A DNA stretch of 64,000 nucleotides from Tetraselmis striata (Eukaryota; Chlorophyta; Chlorodendrophyceae; Chlorodendrales; Chlorodendraceae): the NCBI GenBank assembly GCA_006384855.1, contig VCJN01002824.1, forward strand, positions 1-64,000, given 5' to 3'. The notes under the pieces were generated by a model, which saw nothing but the letters and a program-made list of their open reading frames with translations, did not search any database and was not told the DNA's origin. Of this stretch, positions 11,317-22,500 are shown in pieces (within the stretch, counting starts at the first letter, position 1; every line of letters begins with the position of its first letter). The position numbers and the translations under genes were made by a program.

Positions 11317-12570
11317 CTAGCAGCAGAAACGCAGCATAGCAGCTCGCTGCCGAGGCCGCGCCTTTGCGCAACCTGTGCGATGCCCACACGACACTGGGGG
11401 GCGGCTGGGCGCCCGCCGCCAGGCGGGCGTCCCGCAGCCAGTCAGTGGGAGTGGCTGAAAAGGACCAAGCGGCGGAAGGCTCCAGCGGGGAGACGCTCCA
11501 AAACTTGGTCGGCAGGCCGGCGCCGGAGAGAGGTCGGCAAGAAGGTGGGGCTCGGCCGCCATCGACACCGTCCAGGGCGCTCCAGAGCCCGGGCGCGGGC
11601 GCCGTGCGCGGGACGGGCGGCCCAGGTACTGTACACTGTACTGCAGTGACGGCCGTACCGCCAGGGATTGGCCGCAGGCCTTAGCATAACAGCGAAGATA
11701 CTGGTACTTGTCGTACGCTGTCAGACCCCGCTGCTCCGCGAGGCCGCGGGCGGCGGTGTCGTCGGTCAGAATCCACAAGCGAGGCTCGTCGCCGTCGCGT
11801 GGGGGTGGCTCCAGACCGGAAAGGGGGACTTGACCGAAGTAGGCGTAGTCGACGTACTCGAGCTCGGTGTCGAGTGCGTCCAGCTCAGCAGGAAGGGGCT
11901 CTTGCGCTCCTTGCTCACCACCCCCGGGCGCAGGCGCGCCCGCGGGAATGGCTGGCTGGGTGCCTTCGGGAGGAGGCGATAGCACGGGAGGAGCCAGTCG
12001 AGCGAGTAAGGCGGCCGTAGCCGCCTCGAACTGCCCGGCCAGCCGCTTCTCCAGGGCTATTGCTTGGGCCGTCAGGCGTTTTGCCAATTTGGTGTCGTCG
12101 CCGGTCAGAATCCACAAGCGAGGCTCGTCGCCGTCGCGTGGGGGTGGCTCCAGACCGGAAGGGGGGACTTGACCGAAGTAGGCGAAGTCGACGTACTCGA
12201 GCTCGGTGTCGAGTGCGTCTAGCTCAGCAGGAAGGGGCTCTTGCGCCCCTTGCTCACCACCCTCGGGCGTAGGCGCGCCCGCGGGAATGGCTGGCTGGGT
12301 GCCTTTGGGAGGAGGCGATAGCACGGGAGGGGCCAGTCGAGCGAGTAAGGCGGCCGTAGCCGCCTCGAACTGCCCGGCCAGCCGCTTCTCCAGGGCTATT
12401 GCTTGGGCCGTCAGGCGTTTCTCCAATTCCGCGATGGATGCCGCAGTGGCGCCGCCCGGGGCGTCGTCGACTAGGGCGTCTTCCGGTACAGGACGCGGGG
12501 GCATCCTGCTGTCGCGGGGTGGGGAAGGTGTAGCGTCTCGGGAGGCTGAGGCTCGGGTCCGAGTCGGCAT
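11317..12570 (-). CDS. Gag-like protein of the small retroelement, internally duplicated
   Basis: The open frame from ATG at 12570 gives about 417 residues. After a Pro/Ser/Arg-rich head (MPPRPVPEDALVDD) come a short coiled-coil (IAELEKRLTAQAIALEKRLA), a Pro-rich linker, an acidic segment (ELDALDTELEYVD) and PRLWILT. This block is then repeated. After the second copy, AARGLAEQRGLTAYDKYQYL resembles the capsid-like part of algal gag proteins. The last 130 or so residues are Arg/Pro-rich and probably read out of the original frame. No zinc knuckle, protease or polymerase is present. It lies between the two direct repeats, which is the main reason for the gag call. Confidence 0.5.
   Translation of the reverse strand: MPTRTRASASRDATPSPPRDSRMPPRPVPEDALVDDAPGGATAASIAELEKRLTAQAIALEKRLAGQFEAATAALLARLAPPVLSPPPKGTQPAIPAGAPTPEGGEQGAQEPLPAELDALDTELEYVDFAYFGQVPPSGLEPPPRDGDEPRLWILTGDDTKLAKRLTAQAIALEKRLAGQFEAATAALLARLAPPVLSPPPEGTQPAIPAGAPAPGGGEQGAQEPLPAELDALDTELEYVDYAYFGQVPLSGLEPPPRDGDEPRLWILTDDTAARGLAEQRGLTAYDKYQYLRCYAKACGQSLAVRPSLQYSVQYLGRPSRARRPRPGSGAPWTVSMAAEPHLLADLSPAPACRPSFGASPRWSLPPLGPFQPLPLTGCGTPAWRRAPSRPPVSCGHRTGCAKARPRQRAAMLRFCC
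11764..12441. repeat. 339-bp in-frame tandem duplication inside the gag-like ORF
   Basis: 11764-12102 and 12103-12441 are two copies with very few differences. The period of 339 is divisible by three, so the coiled-coil/acidic module of 113 residues is duplicated without frame loss. Confidence 0.9.
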
Positions 12571-12614
12571 AGAGTAAGCTGACACTCTGCTCGACTGCTA
12601 GAGTCGAGACTGCT

Positions 12615-12791
12615 TGCGCGAGCCGGTTGAGGCGAGCGCAAAGCAGAGAGTGCCGGTGCCCGAGGGCGGATCCCTCAGGTCGTGGTGCTGGTGCGGGCCG
12701 GCAGGCCCCAGTCCGTGCGCCGACCGCGGGGATCGTGCGCAGTACAACATTGCTAAGTACTGTAAACCTCTAGATGACTACATCTGACCAT
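12615..12791. repeat. Terminal direct repeat, right copy
   Basis: Second copy of the 177-bp repeat. Similarity stops after CTGACCAT; the flanks of the two copies differ outside the repeat. Confidence 0.9.
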
Positions 12792-13043
12792 ATAATTTAC
12801 CCTGGTATCATCCCCACAGTCTATGCGGCCGCCTCCGCCGCCGTGCGGCTTCTCCAACCCTGTACCTCCATACTTGTCTATCCGTAGCGCGACCGCCGGA
12901 GGTATAACGGTAGTAGCACGCGGCCTTGCTGTCGCTGCCAACTCAGCTGCGCGTCGAAGGACCTGCGAGACAGCGACAGCTGCACCCTTCGCGTGGCAGT
13001 CTATACACACCCTGCCCGCGGCGGCTTCCGGTGGGGGTGCAGC

Positions 13044-16000
13044 ATGGCGGACGAGATGGACTTCCTGGAGCTGGTGAGCTCGCTCTCCTCCCCCTCCACC
13101 GTCCCCTCTTCTCCCCCCTCTGCCGCCCTCTGCTGCGAACTCATCAAATTTACGCGGGCCTCTCGTGGCCGTGGCAGGTGATTGCGTCGGAGCGCGTGGC
13201 GGCGTGGATAGACGTGATGCACCTGGGGACAGACAAAGTCAGGTGAGGTGTGCGACCTGAGGCGCCGATCGCAGTGGTGCCTGAGGCGGCAATCCAGGCG
13301 CGCTGACTTGGGGGCGCGCAGGTGCCGCAAGGCGCTGATGGAGCTGGCTGAGGCGACGGACAGCAGCGCGCCTTATGCTGAAGAGGTGGCCGGCCTGAGC
13401 CTTCGCTTTCCAACTAGCTCCCAGACTGCCCCCCCCCCCCCCCCTTCCTGCGATTGATGTGCTCCTGGTCAAACTGTTGGTTCCCTGTGCTTTCGATAGG
13501 CTCGACAGGCGGGCGCGCCCAACGTCCTGTCGCCCCTGTTGAAGATGTTCCTGGGTGAGGCGAGCTTGGTGGGTGTGAGGGGGCAAGATGCTCGGGCTGT
13601 GTGGTTATCATGCAGCGGCTTGAGGGCACCGGGAGGTGTCCATCTAGCTGCATGGGTGCTGCGGTGGCACCTCAGCGCTGGCTTCAAGTGCAGCCATAAG
13701 GATGCCGAGAGCTGGGTATGGGGTACGGGCAACTGGATGTGCGGCTGACAGCGGAGGGCTGCTGTTGTCAGATGATGATGAGGCGCTCTCTGCCATTTCG
13801 CGGACGATTTCCGCCTGTGCTGGCGTCCTCGCAGCGACTGCCAAGGTGCAGGGCTTGCCTCGCTGCTTGGGCTCGGGGAGAAGGCTCCCCTGATTGCCGC
13901 ATGGGGCTCCGACCCCGACTGACCTCCTGCGGCGCGGCAGGAGCGGGAGTACTGCGTGGAGGGGCATGCCATCCGCATCCACGAGGGCCTCCTGGGCGAT
14001 GGCGTGGGCACCCGCGTCTGGGCGGTAGCGACCACGCTGTGCCGGCAAGTGCCTCCTGGTCATCTCCCTTGTACCTCTTGGGCCCACCGGAATGGGGAGG
14101 GGGGGGGGGGGGGGGGGGGGGAGGGGGGGGGACTCAAGCCTGAACACAAGACTGTCCAACCTGGCTCACCACGCAGCACCACCGCTCAGTACAGCCTCTC
14201 ACCTGCCGCAGGGAGCTCGCCGCGTACCCGGACATCGTGGCAGGGAAGGAGGTACTGGAGATTGGGAGGTGTGCCCCCCCCCCCCATCAGCCCGGCTTCC
14301 CATGCTCGGCCGGCACATCCCTGACTGGCTGCGCTGCCCCAGCCTGCCTGTGCTCCATGCATGCCACAGGAAACGGCAGGCAGACACGGGCGGCTGCCTC
14401 ACTCTGAGAATGCCCGCCTCATTGTTCCCATGCAGTGGCTGCGGGCTGACGGGCATATTCGCCGCCAAGCTGGGTGCCCAGCGGGTAACGACGGCTCACC
14501 TGCCCCCCCTCCCCCCCTCCCTCTCCTGCTCCCCTCTACCCCACCTCTTCGCTCGCTCTGTACTATTGAGTGTTAGCCAGACAACCACGCTCTGCTTGCT
14601 TCTCTGCTTGGAGGCCAATATTATCACCCAAAGGGTGCACCACCGCGTGCTATCACTGTATTTCGAGCCCATTCTGTATACTTTTCCACAAAGTTTACGA
14701 TCACAATAACCATACCAGTGTAATATTGTACAGAAGGATGATGTCCACCAATGCGATATACTTTTCCACTAAATATGCATTCATTACGGTAGGGGACGGC
14801 ATTGCATCTGCGTCATTTCTTTTGAGAGCGCCGTGCATGGAAATCAGACACGCCGACCACCTTACACCTCCGTAAGCTGTGCACATAATAGTCCACCAAG
14901 TTGGGGTTTTCTAGTGTTTTTAACCCTTCACACAAAAGAAATGTGCTCAAAATAGCTGTGGCCTGCCAAATGGATTATTCTGTATGTAATATGCAGCTTG
15001 AAGGCCAACATTATTATCACTCACATGCAATATATTTCAAGCTCGTCTTTTATACTGTTCCACAAATATTCCACGGTCCAGAATAATACAAATATACAGC
15101 ACCCAAAAGGATGATGCCCACCAATGCGATACACCTTTCCACAAAGTATGCACTCGATACGGCAGGACACGGCATTGCATCTGCGCCATTTCTTTTGAAA
15201 GCGCTGTGTGTGGAAACCAGACACGCCGACCACCCTGCACCCCCGTAGGCTGTGCGCATAGTAGTCCACCAAGTTGGAGTTGAGTTTGACGTTTATTCAA
15301 CCCTTCACACAGAACTAATGTACGCAAAATAGCTGTGGACTACTAACGGGCCATTCTCAGGCAGACTGATGCAAATCCCCCTTCCCCCCGCCGCCGCCCT
15401 CCTTTCCTTTTTTGATTCCCAGGTGACGCTGACGGACTTCCTGCCCAAGGTGGTTGACAACCTGCTGGAGTGCATGCACGCAAACAGTTCGTTGCCAGCG
15501 GGCCCTTCCGGCGAGGACTTTGATCCAGAGGACGAGGCCGATGGCGCCTTTGAGGCGGACAACATGCGGGTGCGGATGCTGGACTGGGCGGAGGGCACCA
15601 GCTACGCCGATGCGAGCACTGCGCGCGACTCTTACCTTGGAGAGCAGGCAGTCCAAGGTGCAGACGGCCGGCCCTCTATCTCGCCCCTATCTGCGCACGC
15701 CTTATGTGTGGGTGGGTGTCACCAACTGTGTGTACGTTTAGTCCACTATATGTGTACTAGTAGTTACACTCGTGTCGTCATTGGCATGAACTACTGGGAC
15801 AGACTACTTTTAGCGCTACGTGTATCTTCACATCATTACCAAGATACCGGATCACCGTTCCGCATGTTGGTAGTCCGACAGGCAGGTGCACAAACTTGTT
15901 GATAAACATCGGAGATGTCTGTAGACTTATTGACGCATGTGCATTTCTAGATGGGGACATTTCAATGATGTGTACTTGTGTAACACAGAACATGCTGTGT

Positions 16001-17530
16001 GAACACAAACCACAACATGTTTGTTTGTGGCATTTGCTACAATTAGCGCATGGCTTGACCCGCGTCTGCGTGTGTGGCGGCAGAGATGGCATCTTGCCAC
16101 GCTCCGGGGTCCCCCGCCCCTGCGTTCCTGCACCCCCCCCCCTTTTGCTGCATGCCTCGCTCAGTTGGCCGGGCGCCGGGCTGAGAGCGGCGCACGCTCA
16201 CGCCCCGCAGAGGACGAGCTGCTGGAGATGCCTCCGGAGCTGCCTGCGGAGGAGCGGTTCCCGGTGATCATCGGCACGGACGTCATCTACGAGCCGCTGC
16301 ACGCCGAGCTGGTGGCCAACGTGGTGGCGCGGCGCTTGCAGCCCGGCGGGGTGTGCCTGCTGTGCTGCGGCGTGCGCATCCAGGTGCGCCCGTCTGCCCG
16401 TTTGCCCCCCAGTCCAGGCCTGGCTGGCGCCGAGCAGCCTAGTGTATACCCATGTATACCTGTGCGAGGACAGCCGGCCCGGCGAGATGGGGGATCCCCT
16501 GGCTCAGTAATATGCGCCAGGTCTGGATGATGTGATGACATGCGGCACAATGTGCTGGCCTGCATAGCACCTTACTTCCCCCTGGAATAACTGCGACGTT
16601 TGATTTTCTTCACAATCCGGAGAAAATATTCATTCTTCCATCAACACCAGACATACATCTCCAAGTGTAGTTATAAGTGCATTGAAGTTTTTCCCTCCGC
16701 TCTCCATTGCAGAGGCAGGGGGGGTAAACGAGAAAGTCAATCGTACGGGAACTCGAAGTCTGTACAAGGTGGGCTTGTGGGAGTTTGGTTGCACACCAGG
16801 AGTGCAGGCCCCTGGATTACCCGCACACCCCCTGGAGAAGTTTTTCCAAAATAACGATTCGTAGAGATATCGTCATGTGCGTGCAGACCGAAAAACGTAC
16901 CGGTATCCACCCTCCACATCTGGCGGTTGCGAGTACGGATTACTCCATTGACCGGTACTCCTCATCGCGCCACCCCCGGTAATACTAACAGATCTAAGCA
17001 CTGTCCCATACCCATGCGATGGTATCCCCGGTTCGATAACGAAATGACTTCGAAGCAGTATTGTGGGACAACTCTACAGACGTTGCCCCCAATGTGCTGA
17101 CTTCAGGACGGGGACAGCGTGTACAGATCAGCTGCCAGTGGCTTGGTATCATCTGCCCGTTGCTGTTGCTTGCAATGCGCCTGCCTCCGCTCACCATCCG
17201 GGGGCAGCTTGTGCCCACCGTCTTGTCACGCTGAGCCACCGTGTAGCTGCCCTACTACGTGCTGGTAGCCAGTCCTGGCGTGATTACCGTGTCCCCCCCT
17301 CCCCCCTGTCCCGCTCCCCGTGCCCGGCCCCGTCGCAGAGTGTGTTCGACCAGTTCTTCCGGGACGTGGCCGCGAAGGGGCTGCGCCTGTGGAAGGAGGC
17401 GGTGACGCCGCAGCCGCGGCACGGGGAGGTGATGGGCCGAGAGGCGGAGTACGAGGGCGGCTTCCTCCTCATGTTTCTGGACTGGCAGAGCGCGCCCGGG
17501 GCGTGGCACCGCAGCGACGCCTTTGCGTGA
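13044..17530 (+). CDS. METTL21/Methyltransf_16-type protein methyltransferase
   Basis: Ten exons: 13044-13073, 13178-13242, 13322-13385, 13500-13568, 13941-14044, 14212-14268, 14436-14484, 15423-15657, 16211-16383, 17339-17530. All phases join to 345 residues. The SAM-binding motif I is VLEIGSGCGLTGIFAAKLGA, followed by VTLTDFLPKVVDNL (acidic end of beta 2). The family signature after motif II is GTDVIYEPLHAELV, a D-x-x-Y type motif, then GGVCLLCCGVR. This layout is that of lysine methyltransferases of the METTL21/FAM86 group; the substrate cannot be told. The N-terminal 110 residues are helical and end in the GVGTRVW box that precedes motif I in this family. The donor of exon 4 is the least certain (13554 or 13568; only 13568 keeps frame). 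The 14045-14211 intron is GC-AG. Confidence 0.85.
14610..15345. repeat. Intronic tandem duplication, about 375-bp units
   Basis: Within the intron 14485-15422, segments 14610-14965 and 14998-15345 are diverged copies. Shared blocks include CCACCAATGCGATA, GGCATTGCATCTGCG, CAGACACGCCGACCACC and CACCAAGTTGG at offsets of 373-377. Identity is roughly 80-85 percent by eye. Confidence 0.85.
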
Positions 17531-18975
17531 CCCTGCGGCGGCCACAGCCCCATGCCCTGCTGGCTCCACGAGGGGCGGAAGTCGAGTGGCAGGAGTGCGT
17601 GGTTGGTGACAGGCGACAGCCGCGTCCCCGACTTCACTACGCATACCGGCTATCCTTACTGTCTTGATGTTTTAAAATGGGTCGGAAGACAACTGGACCG
17701 CGGAGTCATACTAGTCCTCCGCCTGGTCCGTCCATACGTTTCAACGAATCCTGGTCGAGACCTGTATGACCCACCTACATGATGCAGCCGCCGTACGTCC
17801 ACGCTTGCACTCAGTTGGTGGAAATCATGCGGCGCAAATTGCGGATGGCTTGGCGGAGTGCTGAAATTGTCGATTCGTGCTTCGTATTGTTAGCCACCCG
17901 GCGTCCTGGTACTGGGATAGGGTAGTGGCTGACTGTGCAGATATCCTACAGATATGCTACACATACACGGATACAGATACGATGTATGAACATAAAAACA
18001 TCAGATAAGGCCATTTCGACAGACTAACCTGGTTTAGGTCAACTCCCCCCCCCCCCCCCCCCCCCCTCCATTTTGAGGCCCCCCCTCCGATTTGTTTGTC
18101 ATGATCTTCTAGTACTTTATGTATTGCGGCGCACTATGTAAGTCATTGTGACATGTGGCATGCACTTCCAACGACAAGGCGATGCACCATGCCTCTCCCC
18201 CACCCCAACTGCCTATGGTAAGCCACTAGTATGCGGAAGGGATGGGAAAAGGTTGAGAGAACAAGGGTTGAGTATTACCCCGGCGACCCAGCGGAGGGCA
18301 CCTGGCGATGCTGAGGCTTTGTGCGGCTGTTGCAGTGCTGGTTTTGGATAGTAACTATGTTGAGAGGCGTCCCAGCAACGCATCAGCGGCCGTGCTCTGC
18401 GCTGCGATGGCGGTTCATACCATCATTCCATGTATTGTATTCTTGACTTCGCAGCAATTTCAGCAAGCAACGCGCATCGCCGATTGTTGCCGCCGCGCTG
18501 CTATTGCCCCAGTCCAGCCCTTTGCACATGGCCGACAGCATACCCACAACTCCGCTATGTGATATCCCGGCGACGCAGCGGCCGTGCGTTGCGCTGCGGC
18601 AACGGTTTCAGGGTTGGTTTCGGAGCATTTCCAGGAGCTGCTTTATTCCCGGCGAGCATTCCGTGTGTGGGGGCCCTAGCCCCCCACTAAGTTTTAGTAC
18701 TAGTGTTTGTACGTACTGATATGTAGTCACATATATAGATTATAGCAGTCCCCATCGCGAGAACAGATTCTGCGTACTTTTGGGTTGGTGGTACGCATGC
18801 ATTGCCTTTGTTGTGCAGTTAACACTGCGGTGTACGCTACGGACCGGCAGCGAATTAGCACTCGGGTATCAATCGCCACGTTTTGAGCTGCGGCGAATCA
18901 TAACATGTGCTGGCCATATATAGTCCAGTATGCCCCCATGATTTGAGCTGGATTAGCCACCATATATTGGGCAGC
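17531..18975. other. Intergenic
   Basis: No ORF with coding character. It contains a 22-base poly-C at 18045-18066 and the left copy of a dispersed repeat near 18585. A TGTAA motif for the methyltransferase gene was not found close to its stop. Confidence 0.5.
18585..18690 (+). repeat. Dispersed repeat, copy 1
   Basis: Matches 18980-19085: both contain CGGTTTCAG, TTGGTTTCG, AGCATTTCCAGGAGCTG, TATTCCCGGCGAGCATT and CCCTAGCCCCCC. Same orientation, roughly 90 percent similar. Confidence 0.85.
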
Positions 18976-19542
18976 CTACCGGCGTTGCGGCGACGGTTTC
19001 AGTGTTGGTTTCGAAGCATTTCCAGGAGCTGTGGTATTCCCGGCGAGCATTACGTGTGTGGGGACCCTAGCCCCCCCCCCCCCCCCCCCCCCCGAAATTG
19101 CTTCCGATTCGTTGACAAGAATCATGAAGATGAACGTGTCGGTTGGCAGGGAGAGGCAGTACTCCACCGCGTGATGCAGCACGTTTGTGCAGTCCATCAT
19201 GCCCGTCCCCACCCGCATCTTCTTCGACCGGTTATCGCTAGGCGACACGTGCACCGAGTCATGTTGCAGCACCACCTTCAGCGAAATCTGCTCTACCTTG
19301 CTGGCATTCACTAGCGCCGGCAACGGGGTCGCCCCATCCCGGGCAGCTGCCACTGCACTCCTCCGCAGGTCCATGCAATCGTTGTATTCTACCCATTCTT
19401 TGATTATCTTGTAGGTGTCCCCAAGGGCTTTGTCGTTCCACCTAACCGAAACGCGGAGCATGTAAAGAGGCGCCGGTAGTCGTGACGACGACGCCATATG
19501 GAAATGCGGAGGCGCTGATATGTGAGAGTGGGTGGCTAGCAT
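18976..19542 (-). CDS. Unrecognised ORF, 188 codons
   Basis: Open from ATG at 19542, with a second Met at 19497. The stretch 19500-19100 reads like real protein (VRWNDKALGDTYKIIKEWVE, VNASKVEQISLKVVLQHDS, FIFMILVNESEAIS). The last 40 or so residues read through the poly-C/G tract and the dispersed repeat, so the natural C-terminus is probably lost or lies elsewhere. No motif recognised. It adjoins the low-GC island to its right and may be part of it. Confidence 0.3.
   Translation of the reverse strand: MLATHSHISAPPHFHMASSSRLPAPLYMLRVSVRWNDKALGDTYKIIKEWVEYNDCMDLRRSAVAAARDGATPLPALVNASKVEQISLKVVLQHDSVHVSPSDNRSKKMRVGTGMMDCTNVLHHAVEYCLSLPTDTFIFMILVNESEAISGGGGGGGARVPTHVMLAGNTTAPGNASKPTLKPSPQRR
18980..19085 (+). 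repeat. Dispersed repeat, copy 2
   Basis: Second copy of the repeat at 18585-18690, ending in a poly-C expansion (about 19073-19092) where copy 1 has only six Cs. Confidence 0.85.
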
Positions 19543-22500
19543 AGGCTGCTGGCGGGTGTTGGAAGTATGATGAGGGGTGGCAGGAGGCGTACTAGAAGGT
19601 AGCTATATTTGCATGCGGCCGCGCGCGGCGGCAGCAGCGGCAGCGGCATAAGATAGAATATCCTTATATTTATACGAGTACATGCGATGCACTGGGGCGC
19701 TGGAAGGTTGCCGACTGCTTAAAGTACTTATTACGAAACTTTCGCAATTTGCGGAGCACCCCCCTCCATTTCCACGGATAATACAGATCTCAACCAGGTC
19801 CTTATTTCGGAATGACCTACTGATAATATGCGCCTCTGTCTCTGTTCTTGCACACGCAATATTGCATTTTTTTATTCTAGGTAGTTATCGTGTATCGTAC
19901 CATGTCGCCGCGTGTCTAATGATGTCTTCAGCATAGCTCATAATTTATTACAATTCAGCAGTCTTCATAGTTCATAGCCAAGCAAGAAGCTTGAATTCAC
20001 TATCCATGGTAGTGTGTCTGCGTCTGGGTGTATATGTATTTTGATGATTAAATCAACTAGCAGAGCATCATTAGTATCATTCCCCATAGACGACGAACGG
20101 GTGTGATGGGTTTGGTTACAGGGATATAGTGTCGCAACAACATCTACTTCAGTAGTCGCGGACTCTGCCGCGCCAGATACTCATGAAATCTACACAAGGC
20201 CAGTAACAAATCCACCGCTAAATGCAATACTATGAGATCAACACAAGCCGCTTACAAGCGGCCAGATTCACGCACAAGGCGGGATGAATGAGTGATGCGG
20301 GATGTGATTAGTGATGGATGAGTGATGCCCGCCCGGTTGAGAGTCCGGGCCACACGTGCACGTGTGTGTGAGGGCGATCCATGGACGCGTTGTGCAGCTT
20401 CGGCAACAGGATGGCGGACGGATCTACGCCGTCCGATGAGGCAGCGCGCACGCTCTCGAGCCGCCACCAAGCTCATGACCCCGAGGAAATCTACAAGTTT
20501 GGCCTCATCGTGAGCCCGGGTGGTGCACCGAACGTGTGCCATGCGATGAGAGGGTGCCCCAAACTGCGGCCAAACACGCGACAGCGCGCACTGTGCGGCG
20601 CACTCCCTTGCTCACCTGACTCACTATGCCAAAGACCATGCCCGTGTCACTCCGGCATGTCAAGGATGCCTCGAAGCGGGCCCTTCTGGCCCGGCTCAGT
20701 GTAGTACCGCAGCACTGCTCGCTCCCGTTGTAGGTCACCCAACGAGGTGCGTTCAAACCGATCCACAAATGTGGTCCGTGGGGCTGCTCTAGTGTACTTG
20801 ACCCCGTACCGCATCGTCTTGAACTCCAACAGCGTGGGCTTCCAGCACCGGGGATCACAGTTCCCGGGTCACGACGTTGGACGCCGGGGGGGGGGGGGGG
20901 GGGGGGGGGAGCTCTGCGTCTGGCACTATGTCCTTGAGTTCATCCTTGGGGGCGGGGGGGGAGCTCTGCGTCTGGCACTATGTCCTTGAGTTCATCCTTG
21001 GGTACCGTGTTGCCAAGAGGTACTGTTTGCCGAAACAAGTCCACCTCTCGGCGTACATCGATGCCCAGATCGTGAACACAATAGATCCAAAAGGCGTACG
21101 CGATAGAATCGTGCTACACACACTAATGAGCGTCTGCAAGTGCGGAGGTTCATGAGCGCGTCGCCATTGAGATCCACAGTGGCGATGGGGTTGTGCTTTG
21201 TCGAGGGCAGAATGATATATATGTTGGCTCCCAACCACCGGGCCAATGCATGAGCTAGGCAAGAATAGTAAGTGCCCGACAGCACCTCCCATATCTCTTG
21301 AGAGTCATGACCGTCCTCACACTGGGGATGGCCACCGTCCACATGCCCGGCCAAGCTTCAAGCTGGCCGAACCCGGTCCGTTCTATGCACATGACATGTC
21401 GGGTGCCCCCCTCATAATGAAGCCGAGAGTAGTTGGCATGGTCGGCACGTCATACAACCATCGATCCCCATTCGAAATGCAAGAAACACCGGGTCTTATT
21501 CACCCGTGATTGTCCTAATTCTGTCGCGATTCTGCTCTCTTACTCGCATTATTACGCCCCGACCTCCTCTCCAGGTTAACGATCGCAGAACATGTCTATT
21601 AGCCGTACGTAGGTTGAATGCACATATGTGCCGCTATCTTTGTATTCTATGAAATACTCAGGTTGGACAGTTCCTAGGAAAGTCTTGAAGGGGTCGGAGT
21701 TTCATATGTCCTTTTGTTTTAGATATGTTACAGAAAACTTCATGTACTACCCGCTCGTGTATATTATTCGCCGCGCACACGGCGCGCGGTCGCTGATTGG
21801 CATACTAAATCCTGGGAACACAATCTTCGACGCATCATAGCCCGGTAACCACTCGGCTAGTCCTTCTATGGGGCCTAAAAAACCATCTTAACCAGTCAGC
21901 ACGTCGAAAAGTAGTCGGAAGTGAGTTTATTATACCATGGGCATTATTCTTGGGCAGTGATCCGACATGTATATAGTACATTGGCTTACCGAGTCGTTGG
22001 GCAAGTATGCGCATCATCGGCATGAGATGGACGACGACAATCATTCCCGAGCTCGATATCTGACTTCGTTGGATTCCTCAGATGTTGGGGCAAGTCGGTT
22101 TGGCAGACGAAACACATGCATGACTTATGTGTGTCGTGCAACAGTTTAAGGAACATCTTGAACTATGGTGGCAAGCGTGCGACGATAATCCTGATGACAA
22201 GCGTCCGACTACAGCTGCCGAGTTCGTCAAGGCCGTTCGTAGAGCTGCTCAAGTACCTTATCTTCAACGTGAGGCAGAGATTAAGTTTTGTTACCAATGT
22301 ACTACATACATTGCGCATATGTTGCAATCAGCGTACTCGTGCAGCTTGACGGGCACAACACACCGTCAAGCGGCTACGTCCCCAAGGGATCACTTCTAGA
22401 GCTTCTAGTAGACGGAGCTAAATAGTCAACATGCGCCTTTGGTGCGGACGAGAGCAATACATCATGTCGCACCTCGATATGGGCAATTTGGGGGCCAACA

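Larger units (their letters stand above)
11057..12791 (-). mobile_element. Small retroelement with 177-bp terminal direct repeats
   Basis: Positions 11057-11233 and 12615-12791 are near-identical direct repeats, 1558 bp apart. They begin TGCGCGAGCCGG and end CATCTGACCAT, so a TG...CA boundary is available in either orientation. Between them lies one minus-strand ORF with gag-like features. Size and layout fit a non-autonomous LTR element of the TRIM/TR-GAG kind. I could not find a matching target-site duplication, a primer-binding site or a polypurine tract, so the LTR reading is an inference. A tandem duplication or recombined repeat is the alternative. Confidence 0.55.

Noticed and set aside
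22127-22399. Protein kinase C-lobe (W-x-A-C-x(3)-P-x(3)-RP pattern)
   Set aside because: Only a few residues match by chance; no other kinase motif is found upstream in any frame.
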